A stretch of DNA of 64,000 nt from Bordetella genomosp. 1. GTDB lineage: Bacteria; Pseudomonadota; Gammaproteobacteria; Burkholderiales; Burkholderiaceae_B. This document shows positions 8,454 through 17,142 of the stretch, piece by piece. Every line of letters starts with the position of its first letter. Positions within the stretch are counted from its first letter, which is position 1. A program made the translations under genes and the position numbers. The stretch spans positions 186,001 to 250,000 of the forward strand of contig NZ_NEVL01000003.1 of NCBI RefSeq assembly GCF_002261335.1, written 5' to 3'. The notes under the pieces were generated by a model. That model did not search any database and was not told where the DNA came from. It saw only the letters and a program-made list of their open reading frames with translations.

Positions 8454-9104
8454 ATGGCGCAGGTCCACCGCGTTTCACCGAGTCCCGCCGTCGCGCCCGG
8501 CGGCGCCGGCCAGCCCGTGCACGCGCTCGGCGAGGTCGCGATGGTGGTGGGACCCGAGTACGTGGTGCGCACCGACACGCGCCAGTGGCGCTGCCGCCGC
8601 GCCGCCAGCTGCCTGCTCGCGCCGGTGCCGGGCGACGAGGTGCTGGTGAGCGGCCCGGACGAGGATCGCGTCTACATCATCGCCGTCACCCTGCAGACCG
8701 ATCCGTCTGTCGCACGGCTGCAGGTGGAGGGCGAACTGGTGCTGGGCGCGCGCGCCGGCATCACGCTCGACAGCGCGGCCGCGCTGCGCCTGCAGGCGCG
8801 CGAGCGCCTGGAGTTGCAGGCACCGGTGGCGGACTGCGCCGTCGACACGCTGAGCTACCGCGGCAAGGAGGCGCGCCTGACCGTGGGCCAGGTGCGGCTG
8901 ACCGGCCGCATCTACGAATTGGTGGTGGACAAGCTGGTGCAGATGGCGCGCAACGCGCTGCGCCTGACCGAAGAGACGGACCAGACCCGCGTGGGTGTGC
9001 TCGACATGGAGGCGCGCCAGACGGCACGCCTGCACGGCACCTACAACGTGGTGACCGGCGAAGAGCTGGTGAAGGTGGACGGCCGCCAGATCCACATGGG
9101 CTGA
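8454..9104 (+). CDS. DUF3540 protein of the VgrG cassette
   Basis: 216 aa. DUF3540 proteins accompany vgrG, DUF2169 and DUF4150 genes in T6SS loci; their biochemical role is not known. The N-terminal half looks like a small beta-barrel (VRTDTRQWRCRRAASCLL followed by VPGDEVLVSGPDEDRVYII). The second half has beta-strand repeats (VEGELVLGARAGITLDSAAA, then GKEARLTVGQVRLTG), reminiscent of the gp5 OB fold and needle strands of VgrG. It could therefore be a VgrG-like adaptor. ATG 8454 has GGAG eight bases upstream; an ATG at 8412 overlapping the tssF stop lacks a visible site. Confidence 0.8.
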   Translation: MAQVHRVSPSPAVAPGGAGQPVHALGEVAMVVGPEYVVRTDTRQWRCRRAASCLLAPVPGDEVLVSGPDEDRVYIIAVTLQTDPSVARLQVEGELVLGARAGITLDSAAALRLQARERLELQAPVADCAVDTLSYRGKEARLTVGQVRLTGRIYELVVDKLVQMARNALRLTEETDQTRVGVLDMEARQTARLHGTYNVVTGEELVKVDGRQIHMG

Positions 9105-9168
9105 GGCCCGGCAACGCAACGAGTTCGCGGCGGCTGCCGCCAGACCTTAGGAATATCGGAATCGGGAT

Positions 9169-11532
9169 ATGGAACGCGTCATCAAGGCTCACACCCCCCT
9201 GCCGCCGGAGCAGCTGAAGTTTCGCGGCATGCACGGACACGAAACCCTGTCGCAGCTGTTCGAGTTCGATGTGGAGCTGGTGTCGGACTCGCATTCGCTC
9301 GATATGAAGCAGCTGCTGGGCAAGCCGATCACGCTGGAAATCGAGACCTCGGGCGCCAAGCCGCGCTTCCTGAACGGCCAGGTGACACGCTGCGTGCTGG
9401 TGGGCCGCGAGGGCGCCACGGCGCGCCACTACATCTACCGTGCCACGCTGCGCCCCTGGCTCTGGTACCTGACGCAGACCTCCGACAACAAGATCTTCCA
9501 GAACCAGAGCGTGCCGGACGTGATCGAGGAGGTGCTGGGCGACTACGCGTTTCCGTACGAGCTCAAGCTCTCGGACAGCTATCGCAACTGGGAATACTGC
9601 GTGCAGTACCAGGAGACCGACTTCGCCTTCCTCAGCCGCCTGATGGAGCACGAGGGCATCTACTACTGGTTCAAGCACGAGGACGGCAAGCACACGCTGA
9701 TGGTGACCGATGACGTGACCCAGCACGACAAGCTGCCGGGCTACGAGACGCTGCCGTACTACGGGCCCGACCGCGCGGCGGTGCCGCAGGAGGAGTATGT
9801 GTCGTCGTGGGAGGTGTCGGAGCAGATCACGCCCGGCGCCTTCGCCACCAACGACTATCACTTCAAGACGCCCGGCGCCATGCTGGAGGCGCGCCGCAAC
9901 AACCCCGGCGCCTATGACAACGGCGACCTCGAAGTCTACGAATGGCAGGGCGGCTACACCAATGCGGGCGACGCCGAGCGCTACACCCGCGTGCGGCTCG
10001 AAGACCTGCAGTCGCGCCAGGAGCAGGTGGCCGGCACCTGCAACGTGCGCGGCGCCGCGCCGGGCTACCTGTTCACGCTGCGCAACCATCCGCGCCAGGC
10101 GGAAAACCGCGAGTACCTGGTCGTGGGCGCGCACTACCGCATCCGCGAGGGCGGCTACGCCAGCGGCTCGGGCAGCAGCAGCCTGTTCGACGTCGGCTTC
10201 ATCGTGCTGCCGTCCAGCGTGCCGTACCGCGCGCCGCGCGTCACCCCGATGCCGCACACGCATGGCCCGCAGACCGCCAAGGTGGTGGGCAAGGAAGGCG
10301 AGGAGATCTGGACCGACAACTACGGCCGGGTCAAGGTGCAGTTCCACTGGGACCGCGTCGGCCAGCGCAACGAGAACAGCTCGTGCTGGGTGCGCGTGTC
10401 GAGCCCCTGGGCGGGCGGCGGCTTCGGCGGCATCCAGCTGCCGCGCGTGGGCGACGAGGTCATCGTGGACTTCATCGGCGGCCATCCCGACCGGCCCATC
10501 ATCATCGGCCGGGTCTACAACGCCGGCAACATGCCGCCCTGGGAACTGCCGGGCAACGCCACGCAGAGCGGCTTCCTGAGCCGCACCAAGGAGGGCACGC
10601 CGCGCACCGCCAACGCCTTCATGTTCGAGGACAAGACCGGGCAGGAAGAGATCTGGATGCATGCGGAGCGCAACTATCGCACCGAGATCGAGCTCGACGA
10701 GAGCCACAGCACCGACCGGCACCGCCTCACCAACATCGGCCACAACGACACCTGCTACGTGGGCGGCAAGCGCGAGATCCACGTCACCGGGCCCGACGTC
10801 CTGACCGTGGCCAAGACCCGCGACGTGTCGGTCACCGGGCACGAGAACTACACCGTGCAGGCCTCGCGCAAGACCGAGGTGAAGGACGGGCTCAACGAGG
10901 AAATCTACGGCAAGGGCCTCAAGACCACGGTCTCGGCCGTGGGCGAGACGCGCGAGGTGACCGGCCCGTTCAAGGAAACGCTGAAGGACACCGAGACGCG
11001 CGAGGTCACGGGGCTGCTCGACGAGACCTACAAGGGCGGCGAGCTGCGCAAGATCACCAAGGGCTCGACGGTCAACATCAAGGACGGCCAGACGGTGACC
11101 GTCGAGACGGGCAACGCCGCGCGCAACGTGTCGGCCGGCACGCTGACCGAGAAGGTCAGCGGCCAGATCCGCATCGAGTCCACCGGCGCGGGCATGGACA
11201 TCACCTCGCCCCAGACCATCACGATCAACAGCGGCGTGGACGTGGTGCTGCAGGGCAAGAAGGTCAAGGACCTGTCGACCAAGAGCTGGCTGAAGGCGAC
11301 GCCGTTCGGCCTGAACCTGACAGTGGCGCAGGCCACCATCGGCCTGGCCAACGCCGCCGTGTGGCGCAGCACGCTGACCACCGCCATGACCACGGGCGCG
11401 ATCGCGATGATCAAGAACGACGTGGCGCTGATGAGCTTCAAGGTCGCCGGCACCGAGTACCGCAACAAGGGCATGGAAACCGAGAACGTGGGCGTGCGCA
11501 CCGCGCTGGCCGGCCTCTGGGTCCTGATCTGA
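9169..11532 (+). CDS. vgrG: T6SS spike protein VgrG (TssI) with long C-terminal extension
   Basis: 787 aa. VgrG trimers cap the Hcp tube and carry effectors out of the cell. Residues about 20-330 are the gp27-like domain (FEFDVELVSDSHSLDMKQLL, then RLMEHEGIYYWFKHE). About 370-455 is the gp5 OB domain (VKVQFHWDRVGQRNENSSCW, LPRVGDEVIVDFIGGHPDRP). About 490-720 is a beta-helical needle rich in short Thr/Glu/Val repeats, including two copies of a TREVTG-centred unit near 605-620. The last 70 residues are unusual: two hydrophobic stretches (TVAQATIGLANAAVW, ALMSFKVAG) after the needle. No enzymatic toxin domain is recognisable, so the tail is probably for cargo docking. Confidence 0.95.
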   Translation: MERVIKAHTPLPPEQLKFRGMHGHETLSQLFEFDVELVSDSHSLDMKQLLGKPITLEIETSGAKPRFLNGQVTRCVLVGREGATARHYIYRATLRPWLWYLTQTSDNKIFQNQSVPDVIEEVLGDYAFPYELKLSDSYRNWEYCVQYQETDFAFLSRLMEHEGIYYWFKHEDGKHTLMVTDDVTQHDKLPGYETLPYYGPDRAAVPQEEYVSSWEVSEQITPGAFATNDYHFKTPGAMLEARRNNPGAYDNGDLEVYEWQGGYTNAGDAERYTRVRLEDLQSRQEQVAGTCNVRGAAPGYLFTLRNHPRQAENREYLVVGAHYRIREGGYASGSGSSSLFDVGFIVLPSSVPYRAPRVTPMPHTHGPQTAKVVGKEGEEIWTDNYGRVKVQFHWDRVGQRNENSSCWVRVSSPWAGGGFGGIQLPRVGDEVIVDFIGGHPDRPIIIGRVYNAGNMPPWELPGNATQSGFLSRTKEGTPRTANAFMFEDKTGQEEIWMHAERNYRTEIELDESHSTDRHRLTNIGHNDTCYVGGKREIHVTGPDVLTVAKTRDVSVTGHENYTVQASRKTEVKDGLNEEIYGKGLKTTVSAVGETREVTGPFKETLKDTETREVTGLLDETYKGGELRKITKGSTVNIKDGQTVTVETGNAARNVSAGTLTEKVSGQIRIESTGAGMDITSPQTITINSGVDVVLQGKKVKDLSTKSWLKATPFGLNLTVAQATIGLANAAVWRSTLTTAMTTGAIAMIKNDVALMSFKVAGTEYRNKGMETENVGVRTALAGLWVLI

Positions 11533-11571
11533 AGACGCATGACAACCGAGAAACGGGGAGTGGCAGGCAAC

Positions 11572-11949
11572 ATGGAAATACCGGGTTGGGCTTGGCTGGT
11601 GGTGCTCTTGATCGTGGTCGAGGCCGTGGTGCTGATCGGCTTCTTCCGCAAGCAGGCCGCGCGCCGCGCGGCGGCCGAGGCGCAGGTGGTGCAGGTGCAG
11701 CGCACCGGCGAGCCGGCGACCGCACGGGTGCTCGAAACCATCGACACGGGCCGGCGCCTGGGCGAGGTAGCCTATTTGATCGTCAAGCTGCGCCTGGCGG
11801 TGCAGCCCGCGTCGGGCGAGCCGTTCGAGACCCTGATCGAGGCGCGCATCTCGCCGGTACGCATCGGCGACTTCGCCGAGGGCCGGGAGATCGCCGTGCG
11901 CGTGGATCCGCAGACGCGCGCCGTGGCGGTGGACCAACGCGTCGATTAA
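11572..11949 (+). CDS. small membrane protein of the VgrG cassette
   Basis: 125 aa from ATG 11572 (an in-frame ATG at 11539 adds 11 residues). One N-terminal membrane helix (WAWLVVLLIVVEAVVLIGFF) is followed by a basic patch and a soluble domain of about 85 residues. That domain (TARVLETIDTGRRLGEVAYL, then VRVDPQTRAVAVDQR) resembles the DUF3592-like beta-barrel in which a Val-Asp-Pro motif is common. The function is unknown. Its place between vgrG and the DUF2169 adaptor suggests a part in cargo loading, or self-protection from the inner membrane. The family call is tentative. Confidence 0.7.
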   Translation: MEIPGWAWLVVLLIVVEAVVLIGFFRKQAARRAAAEAQVVQVQRTGEPATARVLETIDTGRRLGEVAYLIVKLRLAVQPASGEPFETLIEARISPVRIGDFAEGREIAVRVDPQTRAVAVDQRVD

Positions 11950-11953
11950 TGCG

Positions 11954-14548
11954 ATGAAGACCGTAAAACCGACTCGCCTGAGCGTGTTGACCCGTCCGTA
12001 TCGCTGGCAGGGCGAGGACAGCCTGGGCGTGGCCGTGATGGCGCTCGCCGGGCTGGAGCCCGAGCCCCGGCTCTATACCGAGCAGGAGCTGTGGCGCGTG
12101 GCCGCGGAGGAGGGTGACGGCGCGCTCGACGTGGGCATGCCCAAGCTGGAAGCCGAGGTGCTGGTGCATGGCAGCGCCTACACGGGGCCCAGCGGCCAGG
12201 ACCGCGCCTGCGCGGTGCGCATGAAGGTCGGCGGACTCGACAAGTCGCTGCTGGTGTTCGGCGACCGCTATTGGCTGGAGGGGCGCGCCACCGAGCCGCT
12301 GCCCTTCAGCGAGATGCCGCTCGACTGGAGCCGGGCCTATGGCGGACCCGACGAACCGCGCAATGTGCTGGGCCGTGGGATGGTGGCCGAGCAGCACGGC
12401 CGCATGAAGCTGCGGCCGTTGCCCAACGTGGAGTCGCCGACCGAGCGCATCGAATCGCCGACGCAGCGGCCCACGCCGGCGGGCTTCGGTCCGCTCGCGC
12501 ACGATCATCCGGAGCGGCTCGCGCTGATGGGCCGCCGCTACGACCAGCAGTGGCTGGAGCAGGGCTTTCCGGGCCTGCCGCTGGACGCGGACTGGCGCTG
12601 CTTCAACACGGCGGCGCCGGACCAGCGCTGGCCCGGCGTGGGCGCGCTGCCGGAGGCGGCGGAATACGCGTTCTGGAACATGCACCCGCAGCGCGCGGTG
12701 CTGAGCGGCCGCCTGCCGCAGTGGCGCGCCCGCGTGTTCGTGCGCCGCATCGCCGACGCCGCAGGCCTGGAAGAGTATCCGCTGCGGCTCACCACGGCCT
12801 GCTTCTTCCCGGCCCGCGAACGCGTGGCGCTGATCTGGCACGGCAGCCTGCCCATCAGCGAGGACGACGCCGCCGACATCGGCGTGATCATGCCCGCGCT
12901 CGAGGCGGCGGGCGAGCCCCTGCCGCACGCCCACTATCTGGAGGTGCTGACGCAGCGGCTGGACACGCGCCATGGCGCCCTGCACGCGCTCGACGATGGC
13001 GCGCTGGCGCCGCGCGCGCTGTTCGGGGCCGACGACCCCTTGCCGGACATCGAGGACCGGCCCATGGTGCGGCGCCTGCGCGCGGGCGAGCGCCAGGACC
13101 GGGCCGAGCATCGCAGCGAGCTGGAATCCCTGGGGCTGAACGCCGACGACTTCCTGGCGCCCGAGCATCCTCCGGTCGAGCCGCTCACGATGGAAACCAT
13201 GCCCCAGCGCATGATGGCGCTCGAGAAAGAGCAGGAGGCCATGCGCGCCACGCTGGCGGCCGAGCGCGAGCGCGCGCTGGCCGATCCCGACATCCAGCAG
13301 TTCGCCCGCGATACCGGCATCGACGTCGAGCGGCTCGACCAGCCGGAGCCGCCGGGCGCGCCCAAAGCGGGCAGCAATCGCATGGACCCGATCGCGATGG
13401 AGCGCCAGCTGCGCCAGACCGACATGCTGGGCGAGGGCGGCGCGGCGCCGGCACGCTGGGCCGACGACCTGCGGCCCGAGGTGCGCTCGGCCTACCGCCA
13501 CACCGTGCACCTGTTCGACCGCGCGCCGGCGATGAGCCCGCTGCGGGCCAGCCGCACGCGCCGCCGCGTCGAGGCCGTGATGCGCGGCACGCGCGACCTC
13601 AGCCAGGCCAACCTGATCGGCGCGGATCTGTCGGGGCTGGACCTGCGCGGCGCGCGCCTGACCGGCGCCATGCTGGAGAGCGCGGACCTGCGCGGCACCA
13701 ACCTGGAGGGTTGCGACCTGGCCGGCGCGGTGCTGGTGGGCGCGCAGCTCGACGGCGCCTCGCTGGCGCATTGCCGCCTGCAGCAGGCCAACCTGGCCGC
13801 CGTGCGGGCCGCGTCGCTGCGCCTCACGGGCGCCGATCTCACCGATGCCAATCTCGGCCAGGTGCAGCTCAGCGGCAGCGACCTGAGCGGCGTCACCCTG
13901 TTGCGCGCGCAACTGCCGCAGACCCGCCTCGAGGGCTGCAACCTGCGCGGGGCGTCGTTTGCGGAAATCATGTGGCACGAGGCGAGCCTGACGGACTGCG
14001 ATCTGGGCGAGACGCAGTGGCGCCAGTGCCTGTTGCTGGACGCCACGCTGACGCGCAGCCGCTGGCAGGGCGCCCGGCTGGATCGCGTCGGCCTCATCAA
14101 TGTGAACGCCGATGCGATCGCGGCCGAGGGCATCCGCCTGACCGCCTGCTCGGTCACCGGCACCAGCTCGCTGGCGGGCGCGGTGCTGACGCGCGCGCAC
14201 CTGAGCCAGTGCGGCCTGCGCGGCACCGTGATGCGCGACGTCGACCTGCGCGAGGCGAGGCTCGACGGCTGCGACCTGTCGGGCTGCGACCTGAGCTCGG
14301 CCCAGCTCGACGCCGTGATCGCGCCCGATACGCTGTTCATCCGCGCCGACCTGACCGGCGCGCGTCTGCGCCGCGCGGTGCTGATCGACGCCAACCTGTC
14401 GAAGGCGGTGCTCACCGGCGCCGACCTGGGCCAGGCGAACCTGTTCCGCGCCGACGTGTCGCAGGCCCGCATCGACGGCGGCGCCAGCACGGCGGGCGCC
14501 TACACCCACGGCGCCAAGCTGTGGCCCAAGCGCCGGGAGCCGCGATGA
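11954..14548 (+). CDS. DUF2169 T6SS adaptor fused to pentapeptide repeats
   Basis: 864 aa. Residues 1-about 330 are a DUF2169 domain (RLSVLTRPYRWQGEDSLGVA, the LDWSRAYGGPDEPRN motif, FNTAAPDQRWPG). DUF2169 proteins in other bacteria act as adaptors that load specific cargo onto VgrG/PAAR-like tips. A charged helical linker (about 410-480, Glu/Arg/Met-rich) leads to a right-handed beta-helix of pentapeptide repeats from about 545 to 845, with runs such as ANLIGADLSGLDLRGARL. Fusing adaptor and pentapeptide helix makes this twice the size of a plain DUF2169 protein. The stop overlaps the next start (ATGA). The helix may be cargo, or a rigid arm holding the second pentapeptide protein. Confidence 0.88.
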   Translation: MKTVKPTRLSVLTRPYRWQGEDSLGVAVMALAGLEPEPRLYTEQELWRVAAEEGDGALDVGMPKLEAEVLVHGSAYTGPSGQDRACAVRMKVGGLDKSLLVFGDRYWLEGRATEPLPFSEMPLDWSRAYGGPDEPRNVLGRGMVAEQHGRMKLRPLPNVESPTERIESPTQRPTPAGFGPLAHDHPERLALMGRRYDQQWLEQGFPGLPLDADWRCFNTAAPDQRWPGVGALPEAAEYAFWNMHPQRAVLSGRLPQWRARVFVRRIADAAGLEEYPLRLTTACFFPARERVALIWHGSLPISEDDAADIGVIMPALEAAGEPLPHAHYLEVLTQRLDTRHGALHALDDGALAPRALFGADDPLPDIEDRPMVRRLRAGERQDRAEHRSELESLGLNADDFLAPEHPPVEPLTMETMPQRMMALEKEQEAMRATLAAERERALADPDIQQFARDTGIDVERLDQPEPPGAPKAGSNRMDPIAMERQLRQTDMLGEGGAAPARWADDLRPEVRSAYRHTVHLFDRAPAMSPLRASRTRRRVEAVMRGTRDLSQANLIGADLSGLDLRGARLTGAMLESADLRGTNLEGCDLAGAVLVGAQLDGASLAHCRLQQANLAAVRAASLRLTGADLTDANLGQVQLSGSDLSGVTLLRAQLPQTRLEGCNLRGASFAEIMWHEASLTDCDLGETQWRQCLLLDATLTRSRWQGARLDRVGLINVNADAIAAEGIRLTACSVTGTSSLAGAVLTRAHLSQCGLRGTVMRDVDLREARLDGCDLSGCDLSSAQLDAVIAPDTLFIRADLTGARLRRAVLIDANLSKAVLTGADLGQANLFRADVSQARIDGGASTAGAYTHGAKLWPKRREPR

Positions 14549-15597
14549 ACGTCGACACCCTGATGGGCCTGATCGGCGCCGGCAAGCCGGTGCACCAGGC
14601 GGTGCTGCGCGGCGCGGCGCTGGCCGGCCGCGACCTGTCCGGGGCCATGTTCGACGAGTGCGACCTGCGCGACGCCGATCTGCGTGGCTGCAATCTCGAA
14701 GACACGCAGATGCACCGCTGCACCCTGAGCGGCGCGGACCTGAGCGAGACGACGCTGGACGAGTCGCGGCTGTTCCGCTGCCAGGCCGAGGGCCTGCGGC
14801 TGGCCGGCGCGCGCTTCGCCAAGGGCATGTGGAGCGAGGTCGAGCTGCGCGGCGCCGACCTGGGCGGCGCCTGCGTGGACGGCGCCACGCTGAGCGGCGG
14901 CTCGCTGGCCGGCGCGAACCTGCGCGGCGCGCGCATCGAGCGCGCCGTGCTGGCGCAGATGAGCCTGGCCGATGCGGACCTGGGCGAGGCCCGCCTGAGC
15001 TACACCACGCTGCATCGGCTCGACCTGCGCACCGTGCGCTTCGCGGGCCTGACCAGCGAGCGCGCGATGCTGGTGGAGTGCGACCTGCGCGAGCAGGATC
15101 TCTCGCAGCAGGCCTGGCCGGGCGCGCAGTTCACCGGCTCGCGCATGGACGCGGTGCGCCTGAACGGCGCGGACATCAGCCAGTGCAGCTTCCAGGGCGC
15201 CACGCTCGCGCAGGCCGACCTGAGCGACGTGCTCGGCGCGCAGGCGTTGTTCGTGCAGGCCGACCTGAGCGGCGCGCGCCTGTCGCGCGGCGCCTTTCTG
15301 CAGTCGGTGTGGGTGGACGCGGTGCTCGAGGGTGCGCGCTTCGACGGCGCCGACCTGAGCATGGCCGTCATGCACCGCGCGCGGGCCCGCAACGCCGTGT
15401 TCGAGGGCGCCTGCCTGCGCGACACCGATTTTCTGCGCGCGGATCTGCGCGGCGCCGATCTGCGCGCGGCCGACGTGCTGCGCCTGCGCCTGCATCGCGC
15501 CATCACCGACGGCGCGCGCTGGGAACGGCGCGCCGGCATCATCGAAAACGATCCCGCGCTGCTCGACGCCGAGCTGTGGTCGGCGGGACAAGCCTAG
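14545..15597 (+). CDS. pentapeptide-repeat protein of the VgrG cassette
   Basis: 350 aa, almost wholly pentapeptide repeats of the A(D/N)LxX type from about residue 20 to 320 (for example ADLRGCNLEDTQMHRC and ADLSGARLSRGAF). They predict a long right-handed quadrilateral beta-helix. There is no signal peptide or membrane segment. Some pentapeptide proteins mimic DNA and bind gyrase (Qnr, MfpA), but nothing here shows such activity. It overlaps the DUF2169 fusion by four bases and is followed 12 bp later by the DUF4150 gene, so it belongs to the same cargo module. It could be the secreted cargo or a structural spacer. Confidence 0.85.
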   Translation: MNVDTLMGLIGAGKPVHQAVLRGAALAGRDLSGAMFDECDLRDADLRGCNLEDTQMHRCTLSGADLSETTLDESRLFRCQAEGLRLAGARFAKGMWSEVELRGADLGGACVDGATLSGGSLAGANLRGARIERAVLAQMSLADADLGEARLSYTTLHRLDLRTVRFAGLTSERAMLVECDLREQDLSQQAWPGAQFTGSRMDAVRLNGADISQCSFQGATLAQADLSDVLGAQALFVQADLSGARLSRGAFLQSVWVDAVLEGARFDGADLSMAVMHRARARNAVFEGACLRDTDFLRADLRGADLRAADVLRLRLHRAITDGARWERRAGIIENDPALLDAELWSAGQA

Positions 15598-15609
15598 GAG
15601 ACACGACAG

Positions 15610-16002
15610 ATGTTCGCCAACTGCCAGCTGATGGGCATGGATCTCGCGTTTCCCGACGTGTGCAAGACGCCGCCGGCGGCGCTGATGCCGCTGCCGTATC
15701 CCAACATGGCGCTGGGGCCGATGGCGGTGCCCAATGCCTGGAACATCCTGTTCATGGCGGCGCCCGCGCACAACATGGCCACCATCACGCCGATCACGCT
15801 GGGCGACATCCCCGGCGCGGCGGGCGGCATCATCTCGCAGACCTTCATGAGCCAGTCGCGCCACATCACGGGCGCCTTCACCTGCATCGTGCGCGGCACG
15901 CCGGTCACGCGCATCACCAGCCTGGCGCTGCAGAACCGCTGCAACGCCCTGGGCATGCGCATCGTGCCGAGCCAGTTCAAGCTGCTGGTGCTCGCGCCCT
16001 GA
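15610..16002 (+). CDS. DUF4150 PAAR-like tip protein
   Basis: 130 aa. DUF4150 proteins are PAAR-like cones that sharpen the VgrG spike and often carry C-terminal toxins. Here only the cone is present. The N-terminus has PDVCKTPPAALMPLPYPNMA, and the rest follows the family pattern (VPNAWNILFMAAPAHNMATI, GGIISQTFMSQSR, VRGTPVTRITSLALQNRCNA). No toxin extension follows; the gene ends right after the fold. AGGAGA stands nine bases before the ATG. It closes the VgrG cassette, 17 bp before tssG. Confidence 0.88.
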   Translation: MFANCQLMGMDLAFPDVCKTPPAALMPLPYPNMALGPMAVPNAWNILFMAAPAHNMATITPITLGDIPGAAGGIISQTFMSQSRHITGAFTCIVRGTPVTRITSLALQNRCNALGMRIVPSQFKLLVLAP

Positions 16003-16019
16003 GGCGGGCGGAACGCGCG

Positions 16020-17114
16020 ATGGACACGCATTATCTTCCTCCCGAGCAAGGCAGCGCCGACACGCCAGGCGTGCCGGCCGCCGCCGCCGGCCAGCGTCTG
16101 CCGGCGGTGTTCTGGCGCATGCTGGAGGAGGAACCGTACGCGCACGACCTGTTCAATACGCTGCGCTGGATCGACGCGCGCGGCGGGGCGCGCGACCCGC
16201 TCGGGCGGGCCGCTTCGCCGCGCGCCGAGCCCGTGCGCGTGCGTCAGGAGCCGTCGCTGTCGTTCGCGCCGGCCACGCTGGCCGCCGCCCGGGCGCCGCG
16301 CGACGGCCGCCCGGGCGAGGTGGCGGTGTTCGGCTTCGGGCTGTTCGGGCCCAACGGGCCGCTGCCGCTGCACATGACCGAACACGTGCGCGAACGCATC
16401 CAGCACCAGGGCGACCGCACGCTGGCGGCCTTCGCGGACATGTTTCACCACCGGCTGGCGCTGCTGTTCTATCGCGCCTGGGCCGACGCCCAGGGCACGG
16501 TCAGCATGGATCGCGGCGAGGATCGCCACACCCGCTACGTGGCGAGCCTGCTGCACATGGGCCAGCCCTCCATGCGCAAGCGCGACGCGGTGCTCGACCA
16601 TGCCAAGTACCACATGGCCGGCCACCTGGTGCGGCTCACGCGCAATCCCGAGGGGCTGGTGCGGATCCTGCGGCGCTTCTTCGGCGTGCAGGCCCGCGTC
16701 GAAGAGTTCGTGCCGCAATGGATCCGCATCGAGCCGGCCCAGCAGCTGAGGCTGGGCGGGACGGCGGGCCTGGGCCGCGACACGCTGCTGGGCGGCGCCG
16801 TGCGCGACGGCCAGCACAAGTTCCGCATCCAGCTCGGCCCGCTGCCGATGGCGCGCTATCGCGACTTCCTGCCGGGCGGCGCGGGCGCGCGCCAGCTGCT
16901 GCACTGGCTGCGCCAGTACATCGGCATCGAGTTCGCGTGGGATGCGCGGCTGGTGCTGCGCGCCGAGGACGCGCAGGGCGTGCGCCTGGGCCAGCCCGCG
17001 CCGCTGGGCCTGGCGAGCTGGCTCGGCACGCGCCCGGCGCACCGGGGCGACGCCGCCGACCTGTGCGTCGACTACGAGAGCCGCGCCCGCGAGGCGCATT
17101 CCGCCGTTTCCTGA
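16020..17114 (+). CDS. tssG: T6SS baseplate protein TssG
   Basis: 364 aa, usual size. TssG is the core of the TssF2G baseplate wedge and recruits TssK. Family blocks are FWRMLEEEPYAHDLFNTLRW near residue 30, FGLFGPNGPLPLHMTEHVRE near 105, FHHRLALLFYRAWAD near 140 and the C-terminal LLHWLRQYIGIEFAWD. A GAGG sits about 12 bases before the ATG. The gene is parted from tssF by the cargo cassette but is in the same orientation and tightly spaced to both neighbours. Confidence 0.95.
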   Translation: MDTHYLPPEQGSADTPGVPAAAAGQRLPAVFWRMLEEEPYAHDLFNTLRWIDARGGARDPLGRAASPRAEPVRVRQEPSLSFAPATLAAARAPRDGRPGEVAVFGFGLFGPNGPLPLHMTEHVRERIQHQGDRTLAAFADMFHHRLALLFYRAWADAQGTVSMDRGEDRHTRYVASLLHMGQPSMRKRDAVLDHAKYHMAGHLVRLTRNPEGLVRILRRFFGVQARVEEFVPQWIRIEPAQQLRLGGTAGLGRDTLLGGAVRDGQHKFRIQLGPLPMARYRDFLPGGAGARQLLHWLRQYIGIEFAWDARLVLRAEDAQGVRLGQPAPLGLASWLGTRPAHRGDAADLCVDYESRAREAHSAVS

Positions 17115-17142
17115 GACCGATTTTCCGTAGCAGAAGAACACC

